The notes below the pieces were generated by a model. That model saw only the letters and a program-made list of their open reading frames with translations, had not been told where the DNA came from and did no database searches. Shown in pieces: positions 19,101-26,869 of a DNA stretch of 62,213 bases (its first letter is position 1; each line of letters starts with the position of its first letter). Source of the stretch: an uncultured Clostridia bacterium (GTDB taxonomy: Bacteria > Bacillota > Clostridia > Oscillospirales > Acutalibacteraceae); NCBI GenBank assembly GCA_946499275.1, contig CAMMRL010000009.1, positions 1-62,213 on the forward strand, in the 5' to 3' direction. Made by a program: the position numbers and the translations under genes.

Positions 19101-19180
19101 TGCTGACGACGGCCTGCCTGGCGGCGCTGCTTGCGGCTGCGGCTATGCTGGCGCTCCACAGCCTGAAAAAGAAGGAGTAA
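16139..19180 (+). CDS. Large surface protein with five beta-rich modules and sortase-like tail
   Basis: 1013 residues, ATG after AAGGAGAG. Signal peptide to about 37. Five modules start near residues 38, 198, 380, 585 and 765, each with the pattern 'GETYTVxGYxKxE', 'DTxGWVxF', 'FxFWYxTGTxSxxDxxxxDxxGxVVYDMxTD'. Modules 1 and 2 are close duplicates. Pro/Asp/Thr linkers separate modules 2-3 and 3-4. The C-terminus has a 'DDPGDV' repeat, then 'GPSTGE' near residue 978, a hydrophobic stretch and KKKE, a variant of the LPxTG wall-anchor arrangement. Likely a wall-attached multivalent glycan-binding protein. The module resembles carbohydrate-binding beta-sandwiches, but I cannot name its family. 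Confidence 0.75.
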   Translation: MSSRISKSRSFLALLSCIALVVMLLAVGFASPLGRAGAAYEPERTMSLTSQSPQVNGKIVMTAGKPLVEGDKYTVKGYYKVENYAPIDGQEAQNPKVNIAGTADVKADTDGWVAFEIADYQANNWLTFEFWYATGTISLGDVTFTNEDGEVVYDMRTDTALPAGEVTWFPNTLGIWYFGFYGSADGVSASIDPVVEKKYEPERAMNLTSQTPQVNGKIGIVGGTPLAEGETYTVKGYYKVENYAPIEGQEAQDPRVILPNGTDVKADTDGWVAFELNYKANEFKYFEFWYSTGTISLGDVTFTDADGKVVYDMRTDTQLPAGDIELGYHGIWWFGYYGEADGVSASADPVVGGSTTDPTDPTTKPTDPTDPSNPDVPKDPIDVKAMKVTVDGSVDFPCVNGKIRIEDPTEFLTKGETYTVRGYLKMENYGEIPGSSGNWSVIHDGRTGDTGGWEAFERTYVMNDENLPWFSFQLWYTSGVLTVGGLQVLDSEGNVVYDMNTDKDLKAEVLAGGKGPDGSVDGLTEGCYNRGMWWFGYSGSTTEGLSYEIFETTIQPDEIVTPEKPDPDNPGEDPDTPSTPSSTDGYNRTISIVSTTNENPTMRLGLMCDDFQEGPYYLVGKVKVEGLTAQSDKETPMSYVEFQYGEESFERKVTFTEDTGGWMDLTDSDGNLLTFDSIPEEMEFLVIHFGNLFAKGTFSIADLKIVNADGDILYSLANDVYLYGKGDMRAVAKGGSKWSASDYGDRETYTSSFPIRTKGDDQYIPNRVITMEVPDGANTVNPVLNIMQNNELFKPGETYTITGRMKVELRDEIVKEGEAANAAFAGANYGTTGGWVNIQKDDGSPVTFVGLEEDTERLTFLLWYTTGSLSIADIRILDSEGNVVYDMATDPLLDKDGALPYGVVSGIYYPAAFGTMDEVNFLISVNPEPVKHTDADYQSPVFVETVDMDEQPLPGDSDNVDDPGDVDDPGDVDDPDDIGPSTGETTILLTTACLAALLAAAAMLALHSLKKKE
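16250..17190 (+). repeat. Tandem duplication of a roughly 470-bp module inside the surface-protein gene
   Basis: The stretch beginning at 16256 (TATGAGCCGGAGCGC) is repeated from 16731 with high nucleotide similarity. Both units end in a segment encoding 'DGVSAS.DPVV'. The similarity is much stronger than to the three later modules, marking the most recent module duplication in the gene. Confidence 0.7.
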
Positions 19181-19333
19181 TCCTTACCTTCGGCTGGAGG
19201 ATCGGCGGCTGCCGTTATCCCCTCATCGATGATTCACACACCTAAGGTTTGCACACCCCCAGTGCTGCGGCCGGGGCCGGGTTGTCCGGCTCCGGCGCGG
19301 CGCGGCGGGATTGGAAAGGGCGGGACGTAACCG

Positions 19334-20284
19334 ATGAAATCTCCGGCCGGTTTTATTTCGACGGCCGTCGCCGCATATCAAAAACGGCGGCTTACCGTAA
19401 ATTATACTATTTCCCGGGTGCTGACCGTGCTTTTGCGCACGGTTTTCCTAATCGGCATGAGTTTTGTCATGCTGTATCCGGTAATCTTCATGCTGTCCTC
19501 CGGCTTTAAAAGCCTGCAGGATATTTACGATCCCACGGTAGTCTGGCTTCCCCAGCATTTCAGCCTGGAGCCAATGGAAATCGCTCTGGAAGTGCTGGAT
19601 TATGTTTCGGCTGTCGGCAAGACGTTGAAAATGACGATTCCCAGCGTCCTTTTACAACTCATAACAGTGCTTTTGGCGGGCTACGGCTTCGCGCGGTTCC
19701 GCTTCCGGGGGAAAAAGCTGCTGTTCGGGTTGCTGATCTTTACCATCATTGTCCCGGTGCAGTCGTATATCATCCCACTGTACGTAAATTTTAAAAGTCT
19801 TGGTCTGCTTAATAAAGACCTACTCTTTTATGTGCAGGCGCTGTTCGGCATGGGGATACGGTCCGGGTTGTATATCTTTATGCTCCGCCAGTTTTTCCGC
19901 AATATGCCTTTGGAACTGGAGGAAGCGGCTATGATCGACGGCTGCGGGCCGATGCGCACCTTTACCCGGATTATGCTTCCCAACGCGGGGCCGATGATTG
20001 CCACCGTGCTGGTCTTTTCCCTTGTGTGGTATTGGAACGACTATTATCTTTCTTCCATGTTTTACAATGGTTCTTTCCCGATTTCGGTAAACCTGACGTC
20101 TCTCAGCTCGCTGCTGAAGAACAGCAACATGGTTTCCGGCATCGCCGAACAGGAGCTGATGTTTATGCGGGAATCCATTTTGGCCTGCGGGTGTCTGGTT
20201 ACCATACTCCCGCTGCTGGTATTATATATTTTTGCCCAGCGCTTCTTCACCGAGGGGCTGGAGCGCAGCGGTATCGTCGGTTAG
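19334..20284 (+). CDS. Sugar ABC transporter permease, second importer (MalG type)
   Basis: 316 residues, ATG at 19334 after GGAAAGGGCGGG. Membrane helices include 'VLTVLLRTVFLIGMSFVMLYPVIF' and 'LFGLLIFTIIVPVQSYIIPLYV'. The EAA loop near residue 196 is 'EEAAMIDGCGPMRTFTRIMLPNAGP'. It pairs with the MalF-type permease at 12715 and is followed 10 bp later by the binding lipoprotein. The same importer is therefore encoded on both sides of the surface-protein genes. Confidence 0.9.
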   Translation: MKSPAGFISTAVAAYQKRRLTVNYTISRVLTVLLRTVFLIGMSFVMLYPVIFMLSSGFKSLQDIYDPTVVWLPQHFSLEPMEIALEVLDYVSAVGKTLKMTIPSVLLQLITVLLAGYGFARFRFRGKKLLFGLLIFTIIVPVQSYIIPLYVNFKSLGLLNKDLLFYVQALFGMGIRSGLYIFMLRQFFRNMPLELEEAAMIDGCGPMRTFTRIMLPNAGPMIATVLVFSLVWYWNDYYLSSMFYNGSFPISVNLTSLSSLLKNSNMVSGIAEQELMFMRESILACGCLVTILPLLVLYIFAQRFFTEGLERSGIVG

Positions 20285-20293
20285 AAAGGATGG

Positions 20294-21595
20294 ATGACAA
20301 CCATGATAAACGTTAGAAAATGGCTTTTACTCGCAGGCGCAGCCGCCGCTTTGGCGATACTTCCTCTGGCAGGCTGTTCGCAGACTGACGGCGGTTCTTC
20401 CGACCCCAAGGGAGGGACGATTGAAAGCGAAAAAGGCGCGACGCTGTCGATTATGATCCCCGGGCATAACCCCAAATCCACGGAAGAATCGGCCTGGCAG
20501 AACCCGGTGGTGGAAGAATTCCAAAAACAGTATCCGGATGTGAAAGTGGAATTCATCAATGCCGGTTGGGATACCTGGGAAGAGAAAGTGCTGTCCGCCT
20601 ATAAAAGCGGCGACCCTATCGACCTGATCAACGACGGGGCGAACAACAACCCGAAATTTGCGCTCAAGGGGATCACGCAGCCGCTTGAAAGCTACATAAA
20701 CATGGACAACTCCAATCTGCACAAGAATACGATGGACGAGGTGTTCCATTATAACGACCACTATTATGTTGCGGTGAGCGAAACCAACGTAGCGGTGATC
20801 TTTTACAATAAAAACATCTTTGAAAACGAAGGCGCAGACGACCCGATGGAGCTCTACGAAAAGGGCGAGTGGAACTGGGATAACTTCACCCGGATCGCCA
20901 AGTCCCTGACCAATACCAAGGAAAAACGCTGGGGATACGCGACCGACTATCCCTATCTCTTCTATGGGATGAACGCGACTTCTATGCTGACGCTGGACGA
21001 CCAATCCAAGTACCAGCTCAATATTGACGCCCCGGCCATGCGGCAGTCCCTGGAGATGGTCCAGGACGCATATTACACCTCCAAATGGGCGGGATACGAT
21101 GGCGACCCGTGGAGCACTTTCTATAAAGGCAGCGCCGCTATGCTGGGCGACTTCCAGTGGGCGGACGCGCAGATTTTGAATGCGCGTGAATTTGGGCTGG
21201 CTGATTTTGAGTACGGCGTAGTGCCGATGCCTATCGGACCGAACAACACTGAAGGCGTTTCCCCGATCACGGCGGCCGGCTGGGCAATCGGCGCGGGTTC
21301 CGATTGCCCGGCGCACACGGGCAAGCTGATCGATATGTTGGTGGACGGCCAGGCGGCCTATATCGAAAAGACCAATGCGATTCTGGACGCCGACCATGTG
21401 GCCCTCTACAAAAAACTGGCGGAGAAACCCTTCTGCACCAACAGCTATGATTCCGCTGTCGGCGGCGCATATGAAATCTGCGCGGCGGTAGGCGAAGGGC
21501 AGAGCATTTCGCAGGCGATTGAGGAATACAAGCCGGAATACCAGCGCAAGGTAGACGAGGCGAATTCCGCCAATGTCAGCACCGGCGAGGAATAA
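20294..21595 (+). CDS. Sugar ABC transporter substrate-binding lipoprotein
   Basis: 433 residues from ATG 20294, which lies four bases after GAAAGG; ATG 20303 is an alternative. The lipobox 'LPLAGC' puts the lipidated cysteine near residue 28, so the protein is tethered outside the membrane. The mature part has the family-1 solute-binding pattern: 'TLSIMIPGHNPKSTEESAWQ', 'YYVAVSETNVAVIFYNKNIFE', 'GEWNWDNFTRIAKSL', 'GWAIGAGSDCPA'. It delivers sugar to the permeases at 12715 and 19334. Unlike the first binding protein it has no extra N-terminal domains. Confidence 0.93.
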   Translation: MTTMINVRKWLLLAGAAAALAILPLAGCSQTDGGSSDPKGGTIESEKGATLSIMIPGHNPKSTEESAWQNPVVEEFQKQYPDVKVEFINAGWDTWEEKVLSAYKSGDPIDLINDGANNNPKFALKGITQPLESYINMDNSNLHKNTMDEVFHYNDHYYVAVSETNVAVIFYNKNIFENEGADDPMELYEKGEWNWDNFTRIAKSLTNTKEKRWGYATDYPYLFYGMNATSMLTLDDQSKYQLNIDAPAMRQSLEMVQDAYYTSKWAGYDGDPWSTFYKGSAAMLGDFQWADAQILNAREFGLADFEYGVVPMPIGPNNTEGVSPITAAGWAIGAGSDCPAHTGKLIDMLVDGQAAYIEKTNAILDADHVALYKKLAEKPFCTNSYDSAVGGAYEICAAVGEGQSISQAIEEYKPEYQRKVDEANSANVSTGEE

Positions 21596-21623
21596 CGCCC
21601 GCTGTGAAAAAAGGAGAACACTT

Positions 21624-23366
21624 ATGGACCCGAGAATGCGGGAAGATTACACCGAAATGCTTCTGGCGGAAAATGGAGAGGCCCGCTGCACTGTCGTAAT
21701 CGCTGAAGAAGCGGGACAGAAGGTGCGGGAGGCGGCGGAGGATTTCCGCGCGCTTTTGCAGCGGATGAGCGGGGCGCACTGCCGCATCGTCACGGAAAAT
21801 GATGCCCCGGCGGACGGCCTGGTTCTGATCGGCCCGTCCCGCCTGACGACGGAGATGGGACTGGAAACTCCGTCAGGGTATCCGGACAATGAACGGGTGC
21901 TCCTGCGCCGCCAGGGAAACCGCCTGGCCCTGCTCGGCAACGACGACGGAGCGTATACGGGCACCCAGTTCGCCGTGACGATGCTGTTCGAACGGCTGGG
22001 CTGTGGATGGTATTGCCCCGATCCCCTCTGGCAGGTGATCCCTCACAAGGAGACGGTTTCCGTTGGGTATCTGGATATCGATCACCGCCCGGCGTTTATC
22101 AGCCGCTACAACAACGTCCTGCGGTTCCATCCGGAGGTTGGACGGCGCTGGTACCTGGGCGGCGACCGCCGGATTTCCGGTCACGGTTTCCCCTTTATGG
22201 TCCCCCGCGACGAAAACTTTGAAAAGCACCCGGAATGGTTTTGCATGATCGACGGTAAGCGCAACCCCTTTGTGGATTGGTGGCAGTACTGCTATTCTAA
22301 CGAAGAGCTGCCACGGGTCTTCGCAGAAAAAATCTGCGAGAAGTTTGAGCAAGACCCTACCTTGGTGCAGTATAGCATCGCCCTAAATGACGGCTGGTAC
22401 CATGGGTGGTGCGAATGCGACATGTGCCGTCAGATGGGAACGCCGAGCGAAACGGTAATCCTGTTCGCCAACGAGATTGCTCGGCTGGTCGGCAAACGCT
22501 TCCCGAAGCACAAGCTCACCTTCCTGGCGTATTTTCCCACCTACCATCCGCCGACCCACCCGATGGAGGTGGAACCGAACGTCGAAGTCATGTTCTGCAA
22601 GGAAGCGGATATGTTCCTGCCGGTGGATAAAGGGCCGGACAACGGTTATCACCAGCGCTACCGATTTCAGCAGAGCAAAAATACCTATCCGGCGCCCTGG
22701 AAGGAGAATTTCGAGACGTGGAACCGAAGGGCGAAATTTCAGCACATCGCCATTTGGGATTGGTACTGCATTGCGGCCGCCCGGCCGGAGTGGAAGGACA
22801 TCCCTTGGGTACAGGGAGACGTAGCCACCCGAAATAACCGGTATTGGCGGGATCACGGGGTAGAGTACGTATACAACGACCAAGGCCCCTTGCCCAGTTT
22901 TTTTGAGGACGCTGAGAGTTATCCCCTCCGTTTCCCCTTGTGGCATGTAGCGGCGAAAAGCTGGTGGGATAAGGACCTGACCGGTTCCGACATCCTGATG
23001 GACGACTGCAAAAAGCTGTACGGCGGCGCGGCGGACCTGATGTTCGCCTATTACAGTTGTCTAGCGGATATCGCGGCGCACAGTACGGCTTTCTCCATCG
23101 CCTGGCATCCGCCCGCGCCCGACGAACTGTATACGCCCGAAGCGGTCGCCCGGATTGACGAGATCATGGAACTGGTGGAGACGCGCCTTTCCCGCCAGGA
23201 GGAAGCCGTACAGAAGCGCCTGCGGATTCAGTGCGATCTATGGAAAAAGGCCAAGGCGGTTATCCGGGAACGGGGCTGGGAAACGGACGGAGACGAGCCG
23301 GATAAAAAGGAAACCACAGAGAAAAAGGACAACAGCCTACAGGAGAAGGAGGCGGACCCGGTATGA
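21624..23366 (+). CDS. Cytoplasmic DUF4838 protein (glycoside-hydrolase-like)
   Basis: 580 residues, ATG after AAAAAGGAGAA. There is no signal peptide. Residues about 15-145 form an alpha/beta domain like the N-terminal domain of families GH20/GH67 ('GARCTVVIAEEAGQKV'-like, 'DGLVLIGPSRLT', 'NDDGAYTGTQFAVTML'). Then comes the DUF4838 domain with C263-x-C265-x-x-C268 in 'NDGWYHGWCECDMC'. The acidic, Lys-rich last 25 residues look disordered. The stop overlaps the start of the next gene (ATGA), so the two are translationally coupled. It is about 45% similar by eye to its neighbour, which is secreted. A pair working on the same sugar inside and outside the cell is the simplest reading. Confidence 0.75.
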   Translation: MDPRMREDYTEMLLAENGEARCTVVIAEEAGQKVREAAEDFRALLQRMSGAHCRIVTENDAPADGLVLIGPSRLTTEMGLETPSGYPDNERVLLRRQGNRLALLGNDDGAYTGTQFAVTMLFERLGCGWYCPDPLWQVIPHKETVSVGYLDIDHRPAFISRYNNVLRFHPEVGRRWYLGGDRRISGHGFPFMVPRDENFEKHPEWFCMIDGKRNPFVDWWQYCYSNEELPRVFAEKICEKFEQDPTLVQYSIALNDGWYHGWCECDMCRQMGTPSETVILFANEIARLVGKRFPKHKLTFLAYFPTYHPPTHPMEVEPNVEVMFCKEADMFLPVDKGPDNGYHQRYRFQQSKNTYPAPWKENFETWNRRAKFQHIAIWDWYCIAAARPEWKDIPWVQGDVATRNNRYWRDHGVEYVYNDQGPLPSFFEDAESYPLRFPLWHVAAKSWWDKDLTGSDILMDDCKKLYGGAADLMFAYYSCLADIAAHSTAFSIAWHPPAPDELYTPEAVARIDEIMELVETRLSRQEEAVQKRLRIQCDLWKKAKAVIRERGWETDGDEPDKKETTEKKDNSLQEKEADPV

Positions 23367-25288
23367 AAATCAGAAAGGCTTCGTATGCGGCGCGGGGAAT
23401 CAGCTTGTTGATGGCGTGTATGCTTCTACTGTCGCTCGGCGCTTGCGGAGGGAAAAAGCCGGCGGTGGAATCCTCTGGTTCCACGACGGGAAGCGCGACG
23501 GATACGTCGGGAATGAGCGGGAGTTCGACTACTTCCGACAGTACGGCCACCACTTCCGACGGTACGGCTACCACTGGCGACGGTAGTACAACGGGCGAAA
23601 GCGGCACTAGCGGAAACACACCCGGTTCCAGCACCAGCAGCAGTACAAATACCACCAATCCGCCGGCTTCCGGCGACTTCGTCATCGTAGACAACAAAAA
23701 AGCAGTCGCCACCATCGTGATCTCCAAAAATGCATCGGATAAAGTGATCGCAGCGGCGACCGACCTACAGGACTATATCAAGCGGATGACCGGTGCGACG
23801 GTGAAAGTCGGGTACGACGACGTCGACCGGACGAACGGTAACTACATTCTGGTCGGGCCGTCGAAATATACCGACAAACTGGGGATCAAACAGCCGAAGG
23901 GGTATCCTGGCAACGAAAAGGTTATTCTTAAGCGGGTGAATAACTACCTAGTGCTCATGGGAAACGACGACGGCCCTTACCTTGGTACGCAGTATGCAGT
24001 AACTATGTTTTTGGAAGAACAGGGCTGCGGTTGGTTCGGCACCAGCGATCTTTGGCAGGTAGTGCCGGCCAAGAGTACGATCAGCGTGAGCAAACTGGAC
24101 GTTACCCATACGCCGAAGTTTACCAGCCGTCAGAATAATGTGTGGGGCAACTATCGCCTGCTTGGCCAGCGCTGGTATTTAGGCGGAGAGGAAAATACCT
24201 ACGGCCATTATTTGCCCAACCTGGTACCGAAGGATACTTTCAGCACCCATCCCGAATGGTTCAGCGAGATCAACGGTAAGCGGAACTGTTCCGCTACCTG
24301 GTGGCAGTACTGCTATTCCAACAAGGCATTCGCTCGTGAAGTGGGGAAAAAGGTCAGCGCTTACTTTGACAGCAATCCCAATACGGTCACGTATTCCATC
24401 ACCGCCAACGACGGCTGGGAAACCGATTGGTGTGAATGCAGCGAATGCAGCAAGTACCCAACCGATACCGACCTCATGCTGACCTTCGCCAACCGGGTGG
24501 GCGAGGAAGTGGCCAAAAAACATCCGGATAAAAAAGTGGCGATCCTCAGTTACCATTCCACCTGGTTCGCACCGCAAACCAGTGTGAAGGCAGCGTCGAA
24601 CGTGGAAGTCATGTTTTGTACGGAAACCAGCATGACCAGCCCAATCGAAGACGGGTTGTACCTGGGCGATACCCGCAACCCCATTACACATAACACTTAC
24701 AAAACTTCTTGGAAAGCCAACTTCCAGAGCTACATCAAAAAGGCGAACCTCAAGAACATTTCTATTTGGAAATGGCTGTGTGTTGCTGCCGATACGTCCG
24801 GTGCGGTATGGAAAGATATTCCGTGGGTGCAAGGAGACGTAGCCATCCAGGATCAGAATTTCTGGAAGAAAAACGGTGCGAGTTATGTGTACTACGATCA
24901 GGGGCCGCTCGCCGCTTACCGGGAAACCGAGGCGAGCTTCCCGTTGCGTTGGCCGCTGTGGTACGTGGCTGCAAAAGGTATGTGGGACGCCAGTTTGAGC
25001 GGCGACGATATTCTGAAAGATGCATGTAACAAGCTGTATGGTAAAGGCGCGGATGCAATGTACGGGTATTATAAGGCGTTGGCTGATGCCAGCGAAGCCT
25101 GCACCGGCGACAGCATTACCTGGATTCCTCCAGAACCGTCTGAAATGTATACCCGTTCGCAGGTTTCCAAAATCGACGCGGCGATAGCTAAGGCAAACGC
25201 GCAGCTTAAGAATGTCACAGCAGTGGAAAAGGAACGGATGCAGAACCAGATCAAACTCTGGAACACGGCGAAAACCAAGCTGTACTAA
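23363..25288 (+). CDS. DUF4838 lipoprotein (glycoside-hydrolase-like)
   Basis: 641 residues, overlapping the previous gene by 4 bp. The N-terminus is a lipoprotein signal ('LLMACMLLLSLGAC', cysteine near residue 28) followed by a Ser/Thr/Gly-rich linker of about 75 residues. An alpha/beta N-terminal domain then gives way to the DUF4838 domain with C357-x-C359-x-x-C362 ('DWCECSEC'). Shared landmarks with the cytoplasmic paralogue include 'GNDDGPYLGTQYAVTMFLEEQGCGW' and 'RQNNV'/'NNVLR' equivalents, 'WWQYCYSN' and 'IPWVQGDVA'. It would act at the outer membrane face on the captured glycan. No catalytic residue can be assigned with certainty. Confidence 0.78.
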   Translation: MKIRKASYAARGISLLMACMLLLSLGACGGKKPAVESSGSTTGSATDTSGMSGSSTTSDSTATTSDGTATTGDGSTTGESGTSGNTPGSSTSSSTNTTNPPASGDFVIVDNKKAVATIVISKNASDKVIAAATDLQDYIKRMTGATVKVGYDDVDRTNGNYILVGPSKYTDKLGIKQPKGYPGNEKVILKRVNNYLVLMGNDDGPYLGTQYAVTMFLEEQGCGWFGTSDLWQVVPAKSTISVSKLDVTHTPKFTSRQNNVWGNYRLLGQRWYLGGEENTYGHYLPNLVPKDTFSTHPEWFSEINGKRNCSATWWQYCYSNKAFAREVGKKVSAYFDSNPNTVTYSITANDGWETDWCECSECSKYPTDTDLMLTFANRVGEEVAKKHPDKKVAILSYHSTWFAPQTSVKAASNVEVMFCTETSMTSPIEDGLYLGDTRNPITHNTYKTSWKANFQSYIKKANLKNISIWKWLCVAADTSGAVWKDIPWVQGDVAIQDQNFWKKNGASYVYYDQGPLAAYRETEASFPLRWPLWYVAAKGMWDASLSGDDILKDACNKLYGKGADAMYGYYKALADASEACTGDSITWIPPEPSEMYTRSQVSKIDAAIAKANAQLKNVTAVEKERMQNQIKLWNTAKTKLY

Positions 25289-25317
25289 GCGGCGTCCGGA
25301 TTTATTTATTCGAATAA

Positions 25318-25371
25318 GTTTCATAAAAAGATCCCCTTGCCTTAAAAAGCAAGGGGATCTTTTTATGAAAC
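25318..25371. terminator. Bidirectional terminator with 23-bp perfect arms
   Basis: Positions 25318-25340 are exactly complementary to 25349-25371, with an 8-base loop. Each arm contains an A/T run, so poly-U ends form in both directions. It separates the plus-strand glycan locus from the convergent AraC gene on the minus strand. Confidence 0.9.
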
Positions 25372-25379
25372 TGCCGGTA

Positions 25380-26345
25380 TTACTGCGCGGCTTTCTGCAA
25401 AGGTGGAAGGAGCGCGTTTGCCGCCCGTTTCCGCTCTTCTACCGTTCTACGTCGGAACTCGCCGGGCGTAACTTGATAACGCGCTTTAAAGAGACGGCAG
25501 AAATATGATTCACTGGAAAAACCGGACTGAAAGGCGATCTCCCCGACGTCTAACCCGGTAAAACGGAGCTTTACCGTGGCTTCATATAGACGGTAATCAA
25601 TCAGGTATTCGCCGGTCGTCGTCCCTGTTACCCGTTTAAACCGCCGGTAAACGGTGGAAGGGTCGCAGTTCACTATTTCCGCCAGACGGTGCGTGGTTAA
25701 GGACGGATCGTAATACTGGGACCAGATGGTGAACAGAATGCGGGATACATCGTCATATCCCTCCGGAATGACACAGTCATAAAGGGGATGCCCTTCCGTA
25801 GGGCAGGTGTTGTAATACAGTCGCTCCAAAATGCTGAGTATGTCCATGAAATAAGAGCGGGTGCGGCAGGTCCAGTACCAATCCGGCTGCTTCTCCAATT
25901 CCTCTGCCGTGATATGGAACAGCGAATGAACTCGGGTGGTGATCGTTGGAGGAATCCCGGCGACAAAGGTGCTTCGGAAATCGTTGTGAAGGAAAGGATA
26001 GAGTTTGAAGACATCGTGGAGGTCGCAGAAATCCTCAAATTCCGCCTTACGGATAAACTCGTCCGTCAAGTTTTTATTAATGAAGCGGGGGTGGAAAAGA
26101 ATCGACGCGGCTTTCAGGCCGCGGGAGGAGAGCAGGCGGAATTCCTGCCAGGGATTCAGGCATAAAAATGCCGGCCCGGAACAGACATGCCGGGTATCTT
26201 CCAGCAGAAATTCGAGACATCCCTTTTCAATAAAACAAAGGAAATAGTGGGGAGGAACTTCCCGCAGCGTCTCTCTTTTCCGACAGACCATCGGTATTTT
26301 CCGCTCGAGCGGATGGGCGCGGTCGACGGTGTACAACTTTTCCAT
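25380..26345 (-). CDS. AraC-family transcriptional regulator
   Basis: 321 residues on the minus strand; the ATG (26343-26345) follows AAAGGAATGG. The N-terminal half is a cupin-like sensor ('PPHYFLCFIEKGCLEFLLED', 'GPAFLCLNPWQEFRLL'). The C-terminus has paired helix-turn-helix motifs: 'TTHRLAEIVNCDPSTVYRRFKRVTG' and 'VGEIAFQSGFSSESYFCRLFKARYQVTPGEFRR', typical of AraC/XylS. It converges on the glycan locus and diverges from the exporter cluster, so it could control either one. The shared intergenic region contains a structured element and a dyad. Confidence 0.9.
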   Translation of the reverse strand: MEKLYTVDRAHPLERKIPMVCRKRETLREVPPHYFLCFIEKGCLEFLLEDTRHVCSGPAFLCLNPWQEFRLLSSRGLKAASILFHPRFINKNLTDEFIRKAEFEDFCDLHDVFKLYPFLHNDFRSTFVAGIPPTITTRVHSLFHITAEELEKQPDWYWTCRTRSYFMDILSILERLYYNTCPTEGHPLYDCVIPEGYDDVSRILFTIWSQYYDPSLTTHRLAEIVNCDPSTVYRRFKRVTGTTTGEYLIDYRLYEATVKLRFTGLDVGEIAFQSGFSSESYFCRLFKARYQVTPGEFRRRTVEERKRAANALLPPLQKAAQ

Positions 26346-26467
26346 AGATCCATTCCTTTCTTTTTATAAGGCAGAGTGTGTATTTCGGCTCGCCGTGAAA
26401 CCGGCGGGCAAACGGCGGAAGGGGTGTGGACAACCAAGGTCGGCATCGGGAGTAAACCATAAAAATG

Positions 26468-26553
26468 AAAAAGAACCTTCCAAGGCATCCATCCGGTCAG
26501 CGGATGCCGTATGGTATCCGTTACAGCGGCGTTATACCATGGAAGGTCTTTTT
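26468..26553. other. Structured element: three-stem hairpin cluster with poly-T on both sides
   Basis: An outer stem pairs AAAAAG-ACCTTCCA (26468-26482, one bulged A) with TGGAAGGT-CTTTTT (26540-26553). Inside lie two more stems: GGCATCC (26484-26490) with GGATGCC (26502-26508), and ATGGTA (from 26511) with TACCAT (to 26540). The whole is a three-way junction flanked by A and T runs, so it could act as a terminator in either direction or be part of a small RNA or leader. It lies between divergent genes. No known riboswitch class was recognised. Confidence 0.5.
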
Positions 26554-26869
26554 TAGCAGATGGTAAATAAGGAGTCATAAAAGAGATTGTTTTCCGTGTA
26601 TGGATACCGGGAACCGGCAGACCGAGTAGTGGGTTCCTGGGGTGGAATAGAAAGGGGCCTATCCGGCAGTGTTTGTTATGATCTTGCTTTAACTGTGTAA
26701 AAAAGTTGTCCATGCTAAATATTCTGCATGAATAGTACTACAAATTGCAAGCCTTCTATAATGAAAATAGCTGGATATCGTGATACTGTTTTTTAGGCGC
26801 AAAAAATGTGGAAACGGAACCATTTCCGTCGAATAATGGCGGGCAAACTTTACCGGAGGGGATGTAATC
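26554..26869 (+). promoter_or_regulatory. Control region upstream of the exporter/ACP cluster
   Basis: No gene is seen here. A 20-bp imperfect dyad, CATGCTAAATATTCTGCATG (26711-26730, 8 of 10 positions symmetric), is a candidate operator. A TATAAT lies at 26757-26762, but no good -35 box is correctly spaced. The ribosome site GGAGGGG at about 26854 serves the TTG start of the first exporter gene. Confidence 0.35.

Noticed and set aside
20327-21397. A long minus-strand open frame (about 356 codons) opposite the sugar-binding lipoprotein gene
   Set aside because: It is fully antisense to a well-supported gene, has no ribosome site, and its composition (many His, Arg and Val) is what the GC-biased complementary strand produces.
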